Source: Parapristionchus giblindavisi
Taxonomy: Eukaryota; Nematoda; Chromadorea; Rhabditida; Diplogasteridae
Assembly: GCA_943737045.1 (NCBI GenBank)
Contig: CALSFV010000261.1
Span: forward strand, 605,023-669,022
Direction: 5' to 3'
DNA: 64,000 nucleotides
Shown here: piece after piece, positions 20,977-32,561 of the stretch
How positions within the stretch are numbered: the first letter of the stretch is position 1
Layout of the letters: each line of letters opens with the position of its first letter
Notes under the pieces: model-generated
The model's database searches: none
Told to the model about the DNA's origin: nothing
Seen by the model: only the letters and a program-made list of their open reading frames with translations
Translations under genes and position numbers: made by a program

Positions 20977-22062
20977 TACCTATCTCTCGCCCCCCCCCCC
21001 CCCCTTCCCCTCTCCTTACTCTCTGTTCACTCCACCCGCCTCGCCCCATTTGATGCATTTTTGAAGAGATATCTAATTCCCCTCACATCTGAGAGCTTTG
21101 CACCCAACAGCAAAGTTGTACCTCACATCGACCTGGCTCTGATTCTTTTTTAGACTGAGACGATACGATAAAAACAAACAAAATAACAATGGTTTTACCG
21201 TTTCAGAGGGAAATGGAAACGATACCTGTACAAAATATGTTTTGCTATGGACAATTTAATTTCTCACAATGATCAGAGGAATCAGATCTGCATTTGAATA
21301 TTGATTCTCCATGTTATTCCCTCTATTTTCCATTTCAATTATTCATTATCTCAAGAGGGACATTGTTCACCTCTCATTGTCATTCTTTATTTCAGATAGA
21401 TAATATATTACACTTCGTATACCATAAGTAATCATCGGATACAGTATCCGAGACTGATTTTTTCCAAAATATGGCTCGAAAAATTGTAAAAAAGACTTTG
21501 CTCCGTTTAATAGAATAATTAACAAAATAAACTCATTATTTGTATACAAACAGTGATAAAATCAACGCAGTCAACAGATTTCTGAAACGCCAAAATTATG
21601 ATGCCATGCGTCTGTATCATGATCATGATCATCAAAATCATGAAAATCCTGATCGAGTGGAAGACATGACAATGAGAGGTGAACAATGTCCCTCTTGAGA
21701 TAATGAATAATTGAAATGGAAAATAGAGGGAATAACATGGAGAATCAATATTCAAATGCAGATCTGATTCCTCTGATCATTGTGAGAAATTTAATTATCC
21801 ATAACAAAACATATTTTGTACTGTTATCGTTTCGATTTCCCTCTGAAACGGTAATACCATTGTCATTTTGTTTGTTTTTATCGTATCGTCTCAGTCTAAA
21901 AAAGAATCAGAGCCAGGTCGATGTGAGGTACAACTTTGCTGTTGGGTGCAAAGCTCTCAGATGTGAGGGGAATTAGATATCTCTTCAAAAATGCCTCAAA
22001 TAGGGCGAGGCGGGTGGAGTGAACAGAGAGTAAGGAGAGGGGAAGGGGGAGGGGCGAGAGAT
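20977..22062. mobile_element. foldback element with ~400 bp arms
   Basis: Left arm 20977-21382 pairs with 21667-22062. Shared arm text includes GATATCTAATTCCCCTCACA and ACCTCACATCGACCTGGCTC. The left arm includes a run of about 15 C near 20990. No coding capacity. It is inserted within family B repeats. Confidence 0.8.
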
Positions 22063-22105
22063 AGCGTAATCACCGCTATTTTTCGGTGATTACGCTATCT
22101 TTGGC
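22060..22105. repeat. short hairpin next to foldback
   Basis: GATAGCGTAATCACCG and its exact reverse complement flank a 7-nt loop. Confidence 0.85.
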
Positions 22106-22302
22106 AGTGGTCTGTCAAATTACGAAGTTAGGAAGTGAGAGAGTGCCTCTCACGGGCGATTGCTAGAGAGAAGGGAAGGGGTGGGAATAGAGTGCGTAGT
22201 CTCCCCTTCCGTTCCTGCAACCCTATCACCCGCTCCTTTTTCTCCTCCTCTCCCTTCTCTCTCCCACTCCCCTGCAATGGAGGATCTCAACATCACCATC
22301 AC

Positions 22303-22424
22303 TCCGGTATTTTTTGTCCGTGGGGTGCGCCGTATAGAGGCCAAATCGCTTGGGGCACGCCGTATCTCCCACACCATGGTGCTGCCCGCGGCGCACCCCA
22401 CGGACAAAAAATACAGGGGCATCT
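22303..22424. mobile_element. small MITE, single-unit relative of the 46.7 kb minisatellite
   Basis: Ends are CCGGTATTTTTTGTCCGTGG and a near-complement ending GGACAAAAAATACAGGGG. The interior has one reversed unit reading GAGGCCAAATCGCTTGGGG. The copy at 46727-47470 has matching ends but a large array of this unit inside. Confidence 0.75.
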
Positions 22425-22553
22425 TCTACTCCACAGACATCTATTAGATAAGATTCAAAATGGTATAGTCTGGATATATCTGCACAAATAATATATCGAT
22501 TGCAGTAACCCCTCATACACTTCACTGGTGTCATTATAAGCTAACCCTTTCCT

Positions 22554-22682
22554 GTGGCCGTGTCCATAAACGTTGTTAAACGGTTAGCCGACAAAGGTGA
22601 CGTCGCCAGACTAGGGGGACGTCGTTGGAAAAAAAGCATAGGCTTGTGACTTCACGTTTTTTCAATGTCCATGAATACGGCC
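22554..22682. mobile_element. small MITE, GGCCGTGTCCATNAAC ends
   Basis: GTGGCCGTGTCCAT faces CAATGTCCATGAATACGGCC. A shorter, deleted copy is at 19970-20045 and contains TGACGTCA at 20011-20018. Confidence 0.55.
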
Positions 22683-22767
22683 TCTGAAAATGAGGGAATT
22701 TCTAATTTAGAAACCCTCTCTTCTGCTGCATGATTACTGATTTCATAATGCATACAGTCGTGAATTA

Positions 22768-25707
22768 CCATTAGATGTAACGGACCAAACACCATATTTT
22801 ATTTTACGGATCATTATTATTTATCTCTTTTATAATATTCTCTAATTTTACATTTAAACGCACACCAAGAGCTAATTTGAAACTCTCCGCTCTGGTCATA
22901 CTCTCTCGCTCTCTTTGTCCATGAGAGAGCGTTGTCAGAGCGGAGAGTAAGTAGCAGACGAATGTGCGTTTGCACTGCGCTAGAAACACCGCGACAATCC
23001 CGACGAAAAGTAATTAAAATTGGGTTCGCGAGTCACAACATGAGCGATGATCTAACAAGGCGATTTCGCGTTTCACACTTTTGCGAAAACCATCGATTAA
23101 CTAGGCAACCCAATTCTTCGTCATTAGTTCGGCGCTGAACCCCAATAAATCAAAATTTAGTAAAATAAGCCGAGCATATCGTCATAATCCATCTCATATC
23201 GAACCCTCCAATCACCACCAGTGGCCGTAACGTTGGCAAACCGTTTGTTGAGAATCGTTACGTCGCAAGCATATGGGGTTGATGAGGGGGGGGGGGATTT
23301 TTGGCAAACGTCTCCACCTATGGTTGTGAAGTCACGATAGCCGGCAAATGGTCTGGCAACGTTCATGGATAAATATACAGCCGGTCATACAACACTGCCA
23401 CCGACGCCGTATTCCCTATGCTCAACCATCCTCCTTCCTCCATCTGTAGTACAGATTCTGTACCAACTACCTCCCTTCATCACCACATATCCCCTTCCCT
23501 CTGTCACTCCATCTCCTTCCACTGACCATCACCATAATCCACGTATCCCACCCTCTTATTTATATTTATATTTATTCATCTTTCCTTATAAATCCGAGAT
23601 CCTCCGTCACTCATCTCACCAGTCGGTCACACTATCGGTCACGCCACCCCATTCGAGTGAGTCGAAGAAGTCGGAGGATGGATGCATAATAATAATAAAA
23701 AAATCGTGACTTCACAACCATACAGTATAGGTCAAAAGTCATGGGACACTTTTTCATTATTTTATAACTTTTGATCCAGGAAAGCAATCAAGCTCATCTT
23801 TTGAGACAATGTGCAGAATTTATCAAGGAATAATACCACGATGTGTTGGTGTAATTAAATTAGTTCACTGATGCGTAGTGATGACGCAACCGAAGTACAC
23901 TTCTTTTGAAAATTCCCATTCCTTTAGTGAAAAGCCCTGTTCTTCAGGAACACTGTGAGAGTGGAGACCCCCACTAGGGCTGTACAGTCAAACAATCCGG
24001 AATGGCTCCGACTCCGATTTCAAGCTGTAGCAGGGTCGCAACTTTGACCCCCAAAATTTATAACTCTACTTCTAGATGTGCTAACAACCCGTGCTAAGTG
24101 CTAACATGATGCTAGTGGCGAGTAATGTCTATCCCCACATTACGGTAGTCATGGCTCGCCATTTGCCCTCAGGGCATAAAATAAATTTTTTTGGGGAGGT
24201 CCAATTTTGAGACCCTACCGTTCAGAGGGCGGGTCTTCTAAAATTATGGTTCCTGTGCAAGCAGCTTTGTAATGTATCATATATGTATTTCCCTTATTTT
24301 GGTTAAGTTCCGATTCCTTTCAGACCCGCAGCAAGCGCTCTGCTGAGGTCTACTCGGTTGTAGCGAATAAAGATCAAAATACAAAGATCAAAGATCAAAG
24401 TTCAGAAATAGTGCAAAAACTTTTGTGAACATCTCTAACATGCATTGGTACTTTAAAGCTAAGAGATTTCATCAATAGAGGGCCAGGGGCGAGAGCAGTA
24501 ACAGAGAAAGCGCAAGAGCGCGCACCGAGTAGACCTCAGCATAAAGTTTGCTGCGGGTCTGAAAGGAATCGGAACTAAACCAAAATAAATGGAATTTAAT
24601 ATATGATATATTGCAAAGCTGCTTGCGGTGGAACCATAATTTTAGAAGACAAGCCCTCTGAACGGTAGGGTCTCAAAATCAGTCCTTCCGAAAAAATTGA
24701 TTTTCATGCCCTGAGGGCGAACGAAGAGCTATGACTACCATAAACTGGGAATAAACATCGCTTACCATTAGCATCATTTTGGCGCTTAGAACGGGTTGTT
24801 AGCACATCTAGAAGCAGAGTTATAAATTTTGGGGGTCAAAGTTGCGACACCTCTACAGCTTGAAATCGGAGTCGGAGCCATTCCGGATTGTTTGACTGTA
24901 CAGCCCTAGTGGCCAGCCCACTCTCACAGTGTTCCTGAAGAACAGGGCCTTTCAATAAAGAAATGGAAATTTTCAAAAAAAGTGTACTTCGGTAGCGTCA
25001 TCACTACGCATCAGTGAACTAATTTAATCGCACCAACACATCATGGTATTATTCCCTGATAAATTCTGCACATTGTCTCAAAAGATGAGCTTGATTGCTT
25101 TCCTGGATCAAAAGTTATAAAATAATGAAAAAGTGCCCCATGACTTTTGACCTATACTGTAGGTGGAGACGTTTGCCAAATATCCCCCCCCCTCATCAAC
25201 CCCATATGCTTGCGACGTAACGATTCTCAACAAACGGTTTGCCAACGTTACGGCCACTGGTGGTGATTGGAGGGTTCGATATGAGATGGATTATGACGAT
25301 ATGCTCGGCTTATTTTACTAAATTTTGATTTATTGGGGTTCAGCGCCGAACTAATTACGAAGTATTGGGTTGCCTAGTTAATCGATGGTTTTCGCAAAAG
25401 TGTGAAACGCGAAATCGCCTTGTTAGATCATCGCTCATGTTGTGACTCGCGAACCCAATTTTAATTACTTTTCGTCGGGATTGTCGCGGTGTTTCTAGCG
25501 CAGTGCAAACGCACATTCATCTGCTACTTACTCTCCGCTCTGACAACGCTCTCTCGTTGACAAAGAGAGCGAGAGAGTATGACCAGAGCGGAGAGTTTCA
25601 AATTAGCTCGGTGTGTGCCTTTAAATGTAAAATTAGAGAATATTATAAAGTAGATAATAATGAGCCGTAAAATAAAATATGGTATTTGGACCGTTACATC
25701 TTATGAT
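22768..25707. mobile_element. large palindrome (outer) interrupted by a Tc1 foldback
   Basis: 22768-23341 is the reverse complement of 23704-23722 joined to 25160-25707. Arms of about 570 bp contain family B sequence plus a GGCAAACGTCTCCACC MITE. The right arm is split by the inner element at 23723-25159, and the break CCTA/TGG is intact in the left arm, proving later insertion. Confidence 0.85.
23723..25159. mobile_element. Tc1/mariner-type foldback (inner), TA target site
   Basis: Flanked by TA on both sides, with termini CAGTATAGGTCAAAAGTCAT and the reverse complement. Arms of about 630 bp (23723-24352, 24530-25159) surround a centre with (GATCAAA)n. No readable transposase. A third, single-arm relative is at 51945-52935. 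Confidence 0.88.
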
Positions 25708-25852
25708 GATAATTCTTGGACACTTATTATGCTTTTTAAGCTTACTTATTATGTACTGAGCTAGACCGATTGCGGGCGAGATTAGGCATAGTTGTGCAAC
25801 ATGGAATCACCGTGTTTGATATGACCTCATCAGAATGTACTACTTAATAATA

Positions 25853-25883
<31 letters not shown>

Positions 25884-26285
25884 TTTATTCCTTCTGTAGG
25901 ACACATCGGGTGGATGGGCTATATCTGTTAGAAAAGTCTTTTTTTCCTAATGAATCAACGCATACTTTCAGCAAGAAGATAAATACATATTAAAATACTA
26001 TTGCTAGAATAAAACTTATTTTCGCGGTCAGTTTAATGGATATTTCGGTTAGTAATAATACGATAGAGATTTTTCATGAGGGCCAATTGAATGAAAAAGC
26101 AGCACGACAGTGCTTGTTAGCCCTGTGAAACCTGAAATCGCCAAGTTGGCGGTTACACGATTCTTTCTTTCTGGTTCTACCCGCAATGCACATAATTGAT
26201 GAAGTAACTATTTTTATAGATGTACAAATATAGGTTTGCATGCGCTTTAAATGTAAAGTTATATAATATTAATTATTAGGGTGTT
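25708..26285. other. non-coding; LINE-like TAA tail at 25843-25882
   Basis: (TAA)n at 25843-25882 follows, on minus, GGAATAAAATTATT, which looks like a LINE 3' tail on minus. The rest has no recognisable gene. Confidence 0.4.
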
Positions 26286-26286
26286 C

Positions 26287-26700
26287 GGAAAGTCTTTGCA
26301 CTTTTTTCTGCACTTATTTTGGACCCCTCTAACTCGGACGAGGGCGAGCGCTATGCCTTGTGGTATTTTTCCCAAATGGGGGGCCTAGTGATCAGCAAAT
26401 GTGATAAGTTTCATTTGCCAAATCTCTTTCCTTGACTATATTTTAATTTTTTAACTATGTGACAGTTGTCCAGTGTTTGACATGTCTTTCTTCATTTGTA
26501 CCGTACGGGGCTGACTGAATTAGAAGCGAACCACTGATTACTCCAGTCGATGAAGCCTAGGGGCAGTGTCGTGTGACAGTCTTCTCCTGGTATTGTCAGT
26601 TCAAGAAAAACCTTTTTAGTTTGGTTGAAAAACCAAGTCCAGGTCTTCGTCCCGATTCGAATGAAGACCTCGTTCTTCGCACTTTCTCAGACTTGTGAAA
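26287..26700 (+). pseudogene. mariner-type element, 5' end and N-terminal DNA-binding region
   Basis: The start AGGGTGTTCGGAAAGTCTTT resembles a mariner end. Downstream plus frames read VFSWYCQFKKNLFSLVEKPS then PGLRPDSNEDLVLRTFS. This matches the helix-turn-helix and linker of mariner transposases (RWF..FK.GDF.LEDK..RPGRP...D). Stops occur upstream and the catalytic domain is absent. Confidence 0.55.
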
Positions 26701-27030
26701 CGCGAAAGTACCAAGTTGGAGGACACAATTCTTGAACGAACGAAATGGGGGTAAATGAAAAAAATGGGGCCAATGGGGAAAAAATAGCTAATCTGGTTGT
26801 GTTTTTATTTGTTATGGTAACGACAGTAAGGGCATGTGTCTGGCATGTTCTTATTACCAGAATGGTAAATAAAATATAAACGTCCGTTATTATCAGATTA
26901 AAAGTTATGAAAAGAAAGGAAAAAGACGCGAGAGAGCGTGTGAAACAGGGAGAGTTCGCTCTGCTTTTCTTTTATTTTCGTAGCCTTTGAACATACAATT
27001 CCGCACGTTCGCGCTCCCTAAACGCGGCCC

Positions 27031-27203
27031 GCTGCGGCACGCATCATGCCGCATCGATGAATAATTTTTTTCTTCAAACATTTCATTGGTTGCGATCGTT
27101 GCATCATCATATAATATTATTATTTTATGATGCAACGCTCACAACCAACGAATTGTTTTTAAAAAAATTCATCGGTGCGGCATGATGCGGCACGCAGCGT
27201 GCC
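27031..27203. mobile_element. palindromic MITE centred near 27117
   Basis: GCGGCATGATGCGGCACGC-type ends and internal TGGTTGCGATCGTTGCATCA are mirrored across a TAATATTATTA centre. No coding content. Confidence 0.7.
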
Positions 27204-27688
27204 GCATCCTGCCGCATCGATGGATATTTTTTTTCTGAGGCTATATCCATGACCCATGATAAACCATTTGCTGACAAATATGACGTGACAAGTGTAAGTG
27301 CAGTATTTTTAACTAACGCCTACGTTGTGACGTCGCTTCTGCCGTCAAACGGTTTGCCACCGTTCATTCGTCCTCGGACAATCTCAACCCGGTGAATTCA
27401 TGTCACACTGCCATCATAGAACACATCTAATCCTCTAAGTTTCGATAGCTCAAACAGACGTCTTTATAGAAATGAAGAAAGAATGGATTTAATCACACTT
27501 GGTGGAATCTATATTTCTGCTCATTAGTATCGTAGTGTTGTCAGTAGTGACTGGAGTTGTGCATTTGACTGACTGATAAGTTGTCATCAGTGATAAGAAC
27601 TGGGTGGTGAGTGTGGGCGTGAGTGACTGGGGCTGGATGTGACGCGTGGAGGGCAGACTGAGGGCGCTCCATCCAATGCCAGCTGCAG

Positions 27689-27800
27689 GAACAGCGGAAA
27701 ACCGTTTTCCGGGAAATGTTACGTAATTAGCTTTTTTCCAAAAATCCTCCGCCTATGCTAATTAGGTCACATTTTTCCGGAAATCGGCTTTCCGTTGTTC
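27689..27800. mobile_element. small hairpin MITE, GAACAACGGAAAACCG family
   Basis: Ends GAACAGCGGAAAACCG and CGGCTTTCCGTTGTTC are complementary. Related to 62440-62570 and 48994-49142. Confidence 0.7.
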
Positions 27801-27854
27801 ATGCATACGGTCACAACTGTGATGGTCTCTGACCATACCAGATCCCTGAACATC

Positions 27855-28270
27855 ACGTGGGATAGACCCGCTCGCAAGATTTTGAAGTTTATGAGTACCC
27901 ATGCGCAAAATTGGGATACAAATCCCTCGATTTTCATCGCAATTTCTCTGGTATCCATACGAAATTTTGCCTTAATATTCTGGGCACCGACACGCGTTTG
28001 AGGCGTCGGGGATATTCACTCACTCGTTCGGCCCGATTTTCCACCCGTTGATTTATCGTTTCGAGCGCTTCATATTGGTTTTAATTTATGCTCCAATTCA
28101 ATCTTCATTCCACATAGAGAAAAAAATATGCAATACAATACGAAGACAACTTGTCAGTCAAGTCCGCCTTCCGGTTTCTGAAGTGTATATTAACTGCATT
28201 CTAGATATATCTGATGATACTGTTGGTGAAATTGTAATGTATTTGGTCAATATGCGGAGATCTGTTGCGA
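27855..28270 (+). repeat. dispersed repeat D, inverted copy at 53325-53700
   Basis: ATTTTCATCGCAATTTCTCT through CGTTTCGAGCGCTTCATATT and TCTGATGATACTGTTGGTGA recurs in reverse at 53325-53700. No credible protein. Confidence 0.75.
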
Positions 28271-28646
28271 TCATTTCCCACGCATAGCGTTCAGGTTTCG
28301 TTCAGGTTTAGCGCTTCATGGCAGTTTTGATTTAATTTGAAAGTTGCTTACAATTAGCACTCTTTGTGGATAGTATGATAATGTTGGATATTAACACGCA
28401 TGCCAAGTGATTGATATTTCTCGAAGAATTCCGGAGCGAGTTCAAGCTGGACTGAATTCATCCCATTCGACGTACCCATCTTGGATGATCATCCACTGGG
28501 CAGAACTGAAACATTCTGTCCTATCTGCAGTATTCCTCCGTCAATCCGTACCAGGAACCATCGTAATGGACTAATTTCGCTGGTTTTGCTGCAGCGACAA
28601 CAAAACGAGCTTGGGAGAGCGACTCGACGTCAGATTGATCGTATCA

Positions 28647-28752
28647 GAGCGTGTTCCGTTCAGGAGTGACGTCGATCGATTTCTCGCCGCAGTCTGGTTA
28701 CATGGCAGTGGGCACGACTAACTGCGCCACTCGACTCTACGAGATTCAGCAC
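28647..28752 (+). CDS. WD40-like exon fragment, copy 1
   Basis: After acceptor TATCAG the frame reads SVFRSGVTSIDFSPQSGYMA, VGTTNCATRLYEIQHLKEY, then stop. V..IDFSP.SGYMAVGT...TRLYEI is a WD40 blade (D-strand and W/Y-D positions degenerate). It is similar to a blade of cleavage stimulation factor 50 kDa subunit, but I would not assign it. The downstream donor is unclear. A paralogous block lies at 33921-34560. Confidence 0.45.
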
Positions 28753-29128
28753 CTTAAGGAATATTGATTGATTGATTGATTAATGTAGATGAATTATCGA
28801 TTGATCGATCGAATTGTTATTGTTGAGTTTGCCGATCAATCAAATCATGTTGTTTCCTTGTTTTCGTTGAGTTTACCACTTTACCACTGCATAAATACAC
28901 ATCGTTACGTTATGCCCTTACTCCCATCGTTATTGTTGATTCTTGATCTTTGATCTTTAAACTCTTTCGTTGTTTCTGCATCCACTCGGATAAAACACTT
29001 CCTCATACCTGATGTTTTGATTCGGAAGATTACTGATTGGTTATTCGGCCATGATTTGCATAGTTCTAAATGTGTAATTGAAAATAACTCATTCGATCGA
29101 TATATCAATTGGATAGAATTCAGCAGCA

Positions 29129-29168
29129 ATGGCGAACCTGCTACGCGGTGCCATCAATCTGCTAGGAG
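29129..29168 (+). CDS. possible first exon of GAK-like protein
   Basis: ATG opens MANLLRGAINLLG, then GTACGGTAAGG forms a strong donor with the TACGGTA motif. Vertebrate GAK starts MSLLQSALDFLAG, a similar short amphipathic start. It is on plus, as are the decayed kinase exons at 37.1-39.5 kb, so it could be the start of that broken copy. The peptide is short, so the identification is tentative. Confidence 0.4.
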
Positions 29169-29248
29169 GTACGGTAAGGGTGCATGAATACCACAACGAT
29201 CAAACATCAAACCTCTAAAGATCAAAGACCAAAGATCAAAGATCAAAC

Positions 29249-29319
29249 CTTGTCATCGCATGCTGGGCAGTGTGCACAAAGTACGCAGCGAGATCCGCCT
29301 CCGGCGACTTATTCGATGA
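29249..29319 (-). CDS. unrecognised exon, second of a pair
   Basis: A 71-nt open exon on minus after TTTCAG, encoding SSNKSPEADLAAYFVHTAQH and AMTR, then GTTTGATC. It follows 29400-29549 in phase across an 80-bp intron that contains TACGGTA motifs. The family is not recognised. Confidence 0.55.
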
Positions 29320-29399
29320 CTGAAACCATAAATCAATCAGTCCATTAAAGACCAACTACCGTATCCCAACAGTTACCGTAACCCACTACCATACCGTAC

Positions 29400-29549
29400 C
29401 TCGATCGGCAGTTTGAGCTTGATGAGGAGGTCCCAGCAGAACTGCGAGAAGTGCTGCTCGTAATCGGGGATCTTGGAGACAAGTTTGGCGATCTTTCCCA
29501 CACTCTTAGCGATCAGGCCATTGGATCGTGCACAGTGCGCGACGTGGGC
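29400..29549 (-). CDS. unrecognised exon, first of a pair
   Basis: An exactly 50-codon phase-0 exon on minus between CTCTGCAG and GTACGGTATGG. The peptide includes AHVAHCARSNGLIAKSVGKI, AKLVSKIPDYEQHFSQFCWD and LLIKLKLPIE. It has an amphipathic, helical look, with no domain I can name. Together with 29249-29319 it gives an intact 73-residue read. It is oriented opposite to the 29129 exon. Confidence 0.6.
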
Positions 29550-29715
29550 CTGCAGAGTGATAAAACATTTAAAAAAAATGAAATGATATATGATTTTAGA
29601 GATACTGAAACAACTTGAACCTAAAGAATTCAGAATGCCAAACGCAACAACTCAGTAGAGTTCGTATAAAATAATAGTATGATACCATAGGTCGAATAGC
29701 TAGGTTAACGGTATT

Positions 29716-29854
29716 CAAAATCCGGTCAGGTTTTTCGATTTTTGACAAATTTGGCTCAAAATCCGGTCAGGTTTTTCGATTTTTGTGACATTTTGGCTCA
29801 AAATGCGGTCAGGTTTTTCGATTTTTGTGACATTTTGGCTCAAAATGCGGTCAG
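29716..29854. repeat. 42-bp tandem repeat, ~3.3 copies
   Basis: The unit contains CCGGTCAGGTTTTTCGATTT and ends TTTTGGCTCAAAAT. Units 2 and 3 are nearly identical, unit 1 is one base shorter, and unit 4 is cut. Confidence 0.9.
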
Positions 29855-30430
29855 ACTTGACTTTACTTACTTGACAGTCTAACACAAAACATTCAATCGC
29901 AAAACATCAATACAATTTCATAACTATTGGTTCTAAAGAGATAAAGGTATTATTAAATGTAAGGTCATATTTATTCATAAGCAGAAGTTAACAATATATG
30001 ATAATAGTTGTACAGTGATCCGATGATTTGAGAGGGACGAATAGCTCGCATGAGACATTCCTCCCTATTCGCTCTTTTCATACTTTTAAATCATTGTCAG
30101 ATCACCTAGAGAGTACTTCTCATGTTATGTATTATTCCTTCTCTTATTTCGACTGTCTCGTTCATGCATGTGATAAATTAAGCAAAATAAGAGTGATCAT
30201 ACTTGACAGACAGACTTTACTTACAGTATATGTATGAGGGGGCTCATTCCCATCGTGGTAGGAGCCAATCATTCTTTTCGTGTGTCCCCATCTTTAACGA
30301 GCGGGAGACCTGACAAACTACTAGTTAACTACTTAAGTACTTAGGAAACGACTTAGGTTTTAGTAGTGTACTTAGCACTTAAAACTTAAGGTAGCTTAAG
30401 ATACTTAATGCCAACCGAACTCAATTAATC
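29855..30430. other. non-coding; possible right end of a TTAA MITE at ~30297
   Basis: CGTGTGTCCCCATCTTTAA near 30278-30297 resembles the right end of the 13.4/14.1 kb MITEs. The left end was not found. No gene. Confidence 0.35.
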
Positions 30431-30740
30431 CATATATAAGCTTCTTTCGCTGTTCATGATCTTATTCTGACATTGCAAATAATGAACAAACCCGGATAGT
30501 CCATGAAGGATCGTGGTCCTCCACCAGACGCGGGATGTCGTGGAGGCTGTGCGGTGGATGAAGTCGAGAAGGCGAGTGTCACTCTGGGAATAAATGTGTC
30601 GATGGATTAGGTGTTTATTGAGGCAAATACGAAAATCATCAAAGGAATAGAAGCATCTATCTGTATCTCTTCGAGATCAAGAGAGATTGGAACACGAAAA
30701 CGAATTGGTGAAATCCATACATTTTCATACCCTGATATTC
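30430..30740 (-). repeat. GAK linker-exon block, third copy
   Basis: Matches 4330-4720 and 54530-54780 but without the upstream C2 exon. Confidence 0.75.
30492..30583 (-). CDS. C2/linker exon, copy with open frame
   Basis: 92 nt with both splice sites conserved, encoding VTLAFSTSSTAQPPR through RSFMDYPG without stops. It is isolated from any C2 exon, so expression is doubtful although the frame is intact. Confidence 0.5.
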
Positions 30741-30889
30741 CGAGGATCGACCCACTATAAATTATTATGGGAAAATTGCAAATTAAGCGAAAAAAATTTT
30801 TTTTTCAACCCACTATGTAACAAAACCCTGTGATGGCGCCGAAAATGTATGGGTAAAATCCAAGAGTGCGTGTTCATAGAAATGCCGGA

Positions 30890-31520
30890 TCAAATAGAAC
30901 AAAACGATAAGAAGGAATCGGTAGATGATCAGCATGTGCTACCGTAAACCGACTGGTCGGAAAGGAAGGGAAGGGAGGGGGAAGAGTCCAATATATAACT
31001 TCCCTGCTTGAATTACTTGTTGGGATGACTTGTAAACAAAGACAAGGTGGAAGAGAAAAAAGATAAAAAGAGAGGAACATAGAGGGACAGAGGAGAGGAG
31101 AAAAGAGGAGAGAAGAGGAAGAGCGGAAAGTAGAGGAGAGAAATTGAGAAGAAAATAGATAGGTAGAGATGCAAGAAAGGGATTCGAATTGTTTTAAACC
31201 AAGAAGGAGTGAGAAAGATAGAGTAACCGAATAAGTGGTTAGCAAGCAGAGATGAATTCTAGAACCGAGTCATGCGCGTGATACAAAAAAGGCTATCGTA
31301 GTTCCCGAAACATCGGTTACCAAGGTTTCGATGATATCCCAGTGGGAAAAAATATGAATTGCCTGTGACATAGGACAGACACATTGGAGAGCGGTGTACT
31401 TTCCAATATCATATTTACATACATAAAGTCTACAGTAGTATATACAGTGCACGTCACGGTCATGTGATATATACGATATAGGAAAGTACACCTCATGTTG
31501 TCCGTATTGTATACATCATA
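30890..31520 (-). repeat. dispersed repeat family A, third copy
   Basis: Same order as 8265-9010: purine-rich tract, AATTCTAGAACCGAGTCATG, then GTGTACTTTCCAATATCATA. Confidence 0.8.
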
Positions 31521-31834
31521 CATGGACGACATTGCCGCTAACGGAAAGACCCGCTCGATTTTGGCACCCAACCCACCCGATTTTCGCAAAAATCACCCAA
31601 GAAATTGAAATATCCAAAAATTGTTATATTTAAATGCTCCGGTTTCTGCCTCCGATCCCCCCGATTTTAATTTCCAGCGGCAATGGTCGCCCACGTATGC
31701 CTGGTTGTTTCGTGTTGTACGACTTCTTAAATTGAGTTATTTTGCCGACCCTTTGAGTGATACATCTCTGGCTCGCGATATGACACAATAAGTCGTGATA
31801 CCTAAAATAGTGTTGGTAGCGCCTCCCACTCTGA

Positions 31835-31918
31835 CAGTGACAATTGACAAACACGATTTGACAAATTTGATTTGACAAAGGCAATTGACAAAGACGATTT
31901 GACAAAGATGTTTTGACA
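31835..31918. repeat. degenerate GATTTGACAAA tandem array
   Basis: Six to seven spaced copies of (GAT)TTGACAAA-like words lie just upstream of a possible start exon. Confidence 0.65.
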
Positions 31919-31995
31919 ATGCGCAACTTGCAGCAGCCTCGTTATCGTCAACATCTACTCGCAGCAGCACACTGCTGCATCAACAGCAGCAGAAG
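31919..31995 (+). CDS. possible start exon, unrecognised
   Basis: ATG opens MRNLQQPRYRQHLLAAAHCC, followed by INSSR and donor GTACGGTTTTC. Only the donor motif, the ATG and the open frame support it, and the family is unknown. Confidence 0.22.
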
Positions 31996-31998
31996 GTA

Positions 31999-32560
31999 CG
32001 GTTTTCAGACTATAATATTGATTGATATCGATTTTTTTCGACCAATAAGATTTAAAAAAAAATTTTCCTGGTAGTTGTAAATCTTAGACGCTAGCGTTGA
32101 TATGTAGGGGTAATGGCTTTTTGGCAATAAAACTGTATTATTATTAAGAAAATATAGGTGAAAATAGATATCCATGTGTATGTGTATTTAAACATTTTGA
32201 TTTTCTTGATTTAAGATCCAGCTTCTGGCCGAGGAGTGAACCGTTACCGCCTCCACTACCGTCGCCTGATCATCAATCAAACAGTCAATCAATATCATCC
32301 AAAATAATCAATCAATAGTAGCAATACTCATGTGATCGATATATCAGTCACCACTAGCAATAATTCGTCACAATGGAATGATTTTATGATCGAAGAAATT
32401 AAAGGGAGTGACACCTTTGTCAAAGGTCTCTTCAACGCTCTACGCTCTCACGTTGTTAGAGAACAGAGAAATAGTGTGCGCGATGAAGAGGCCATTGATA
32501 GAGGTCACTCTCCCTTTAAGCGAAATGAATCCACATTTTCTCCGATCCTAAAGTCATTAC
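31999..32560. other. non-coding stretch, nothing recognised
   Basis: Intron-like, AT-rich; no supported feature. Confidence 0.35.
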
Positions 32561-32561
32561 C

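Noticed and set aside
31919..31995. This exon as the missing GAK exon before GGFATVY
   Set aside because: One frame ends in Ala-Glu-Gly as would be needed, but the rest shows no similarity and phase does not favour it; kept only as a weak unknown exon.
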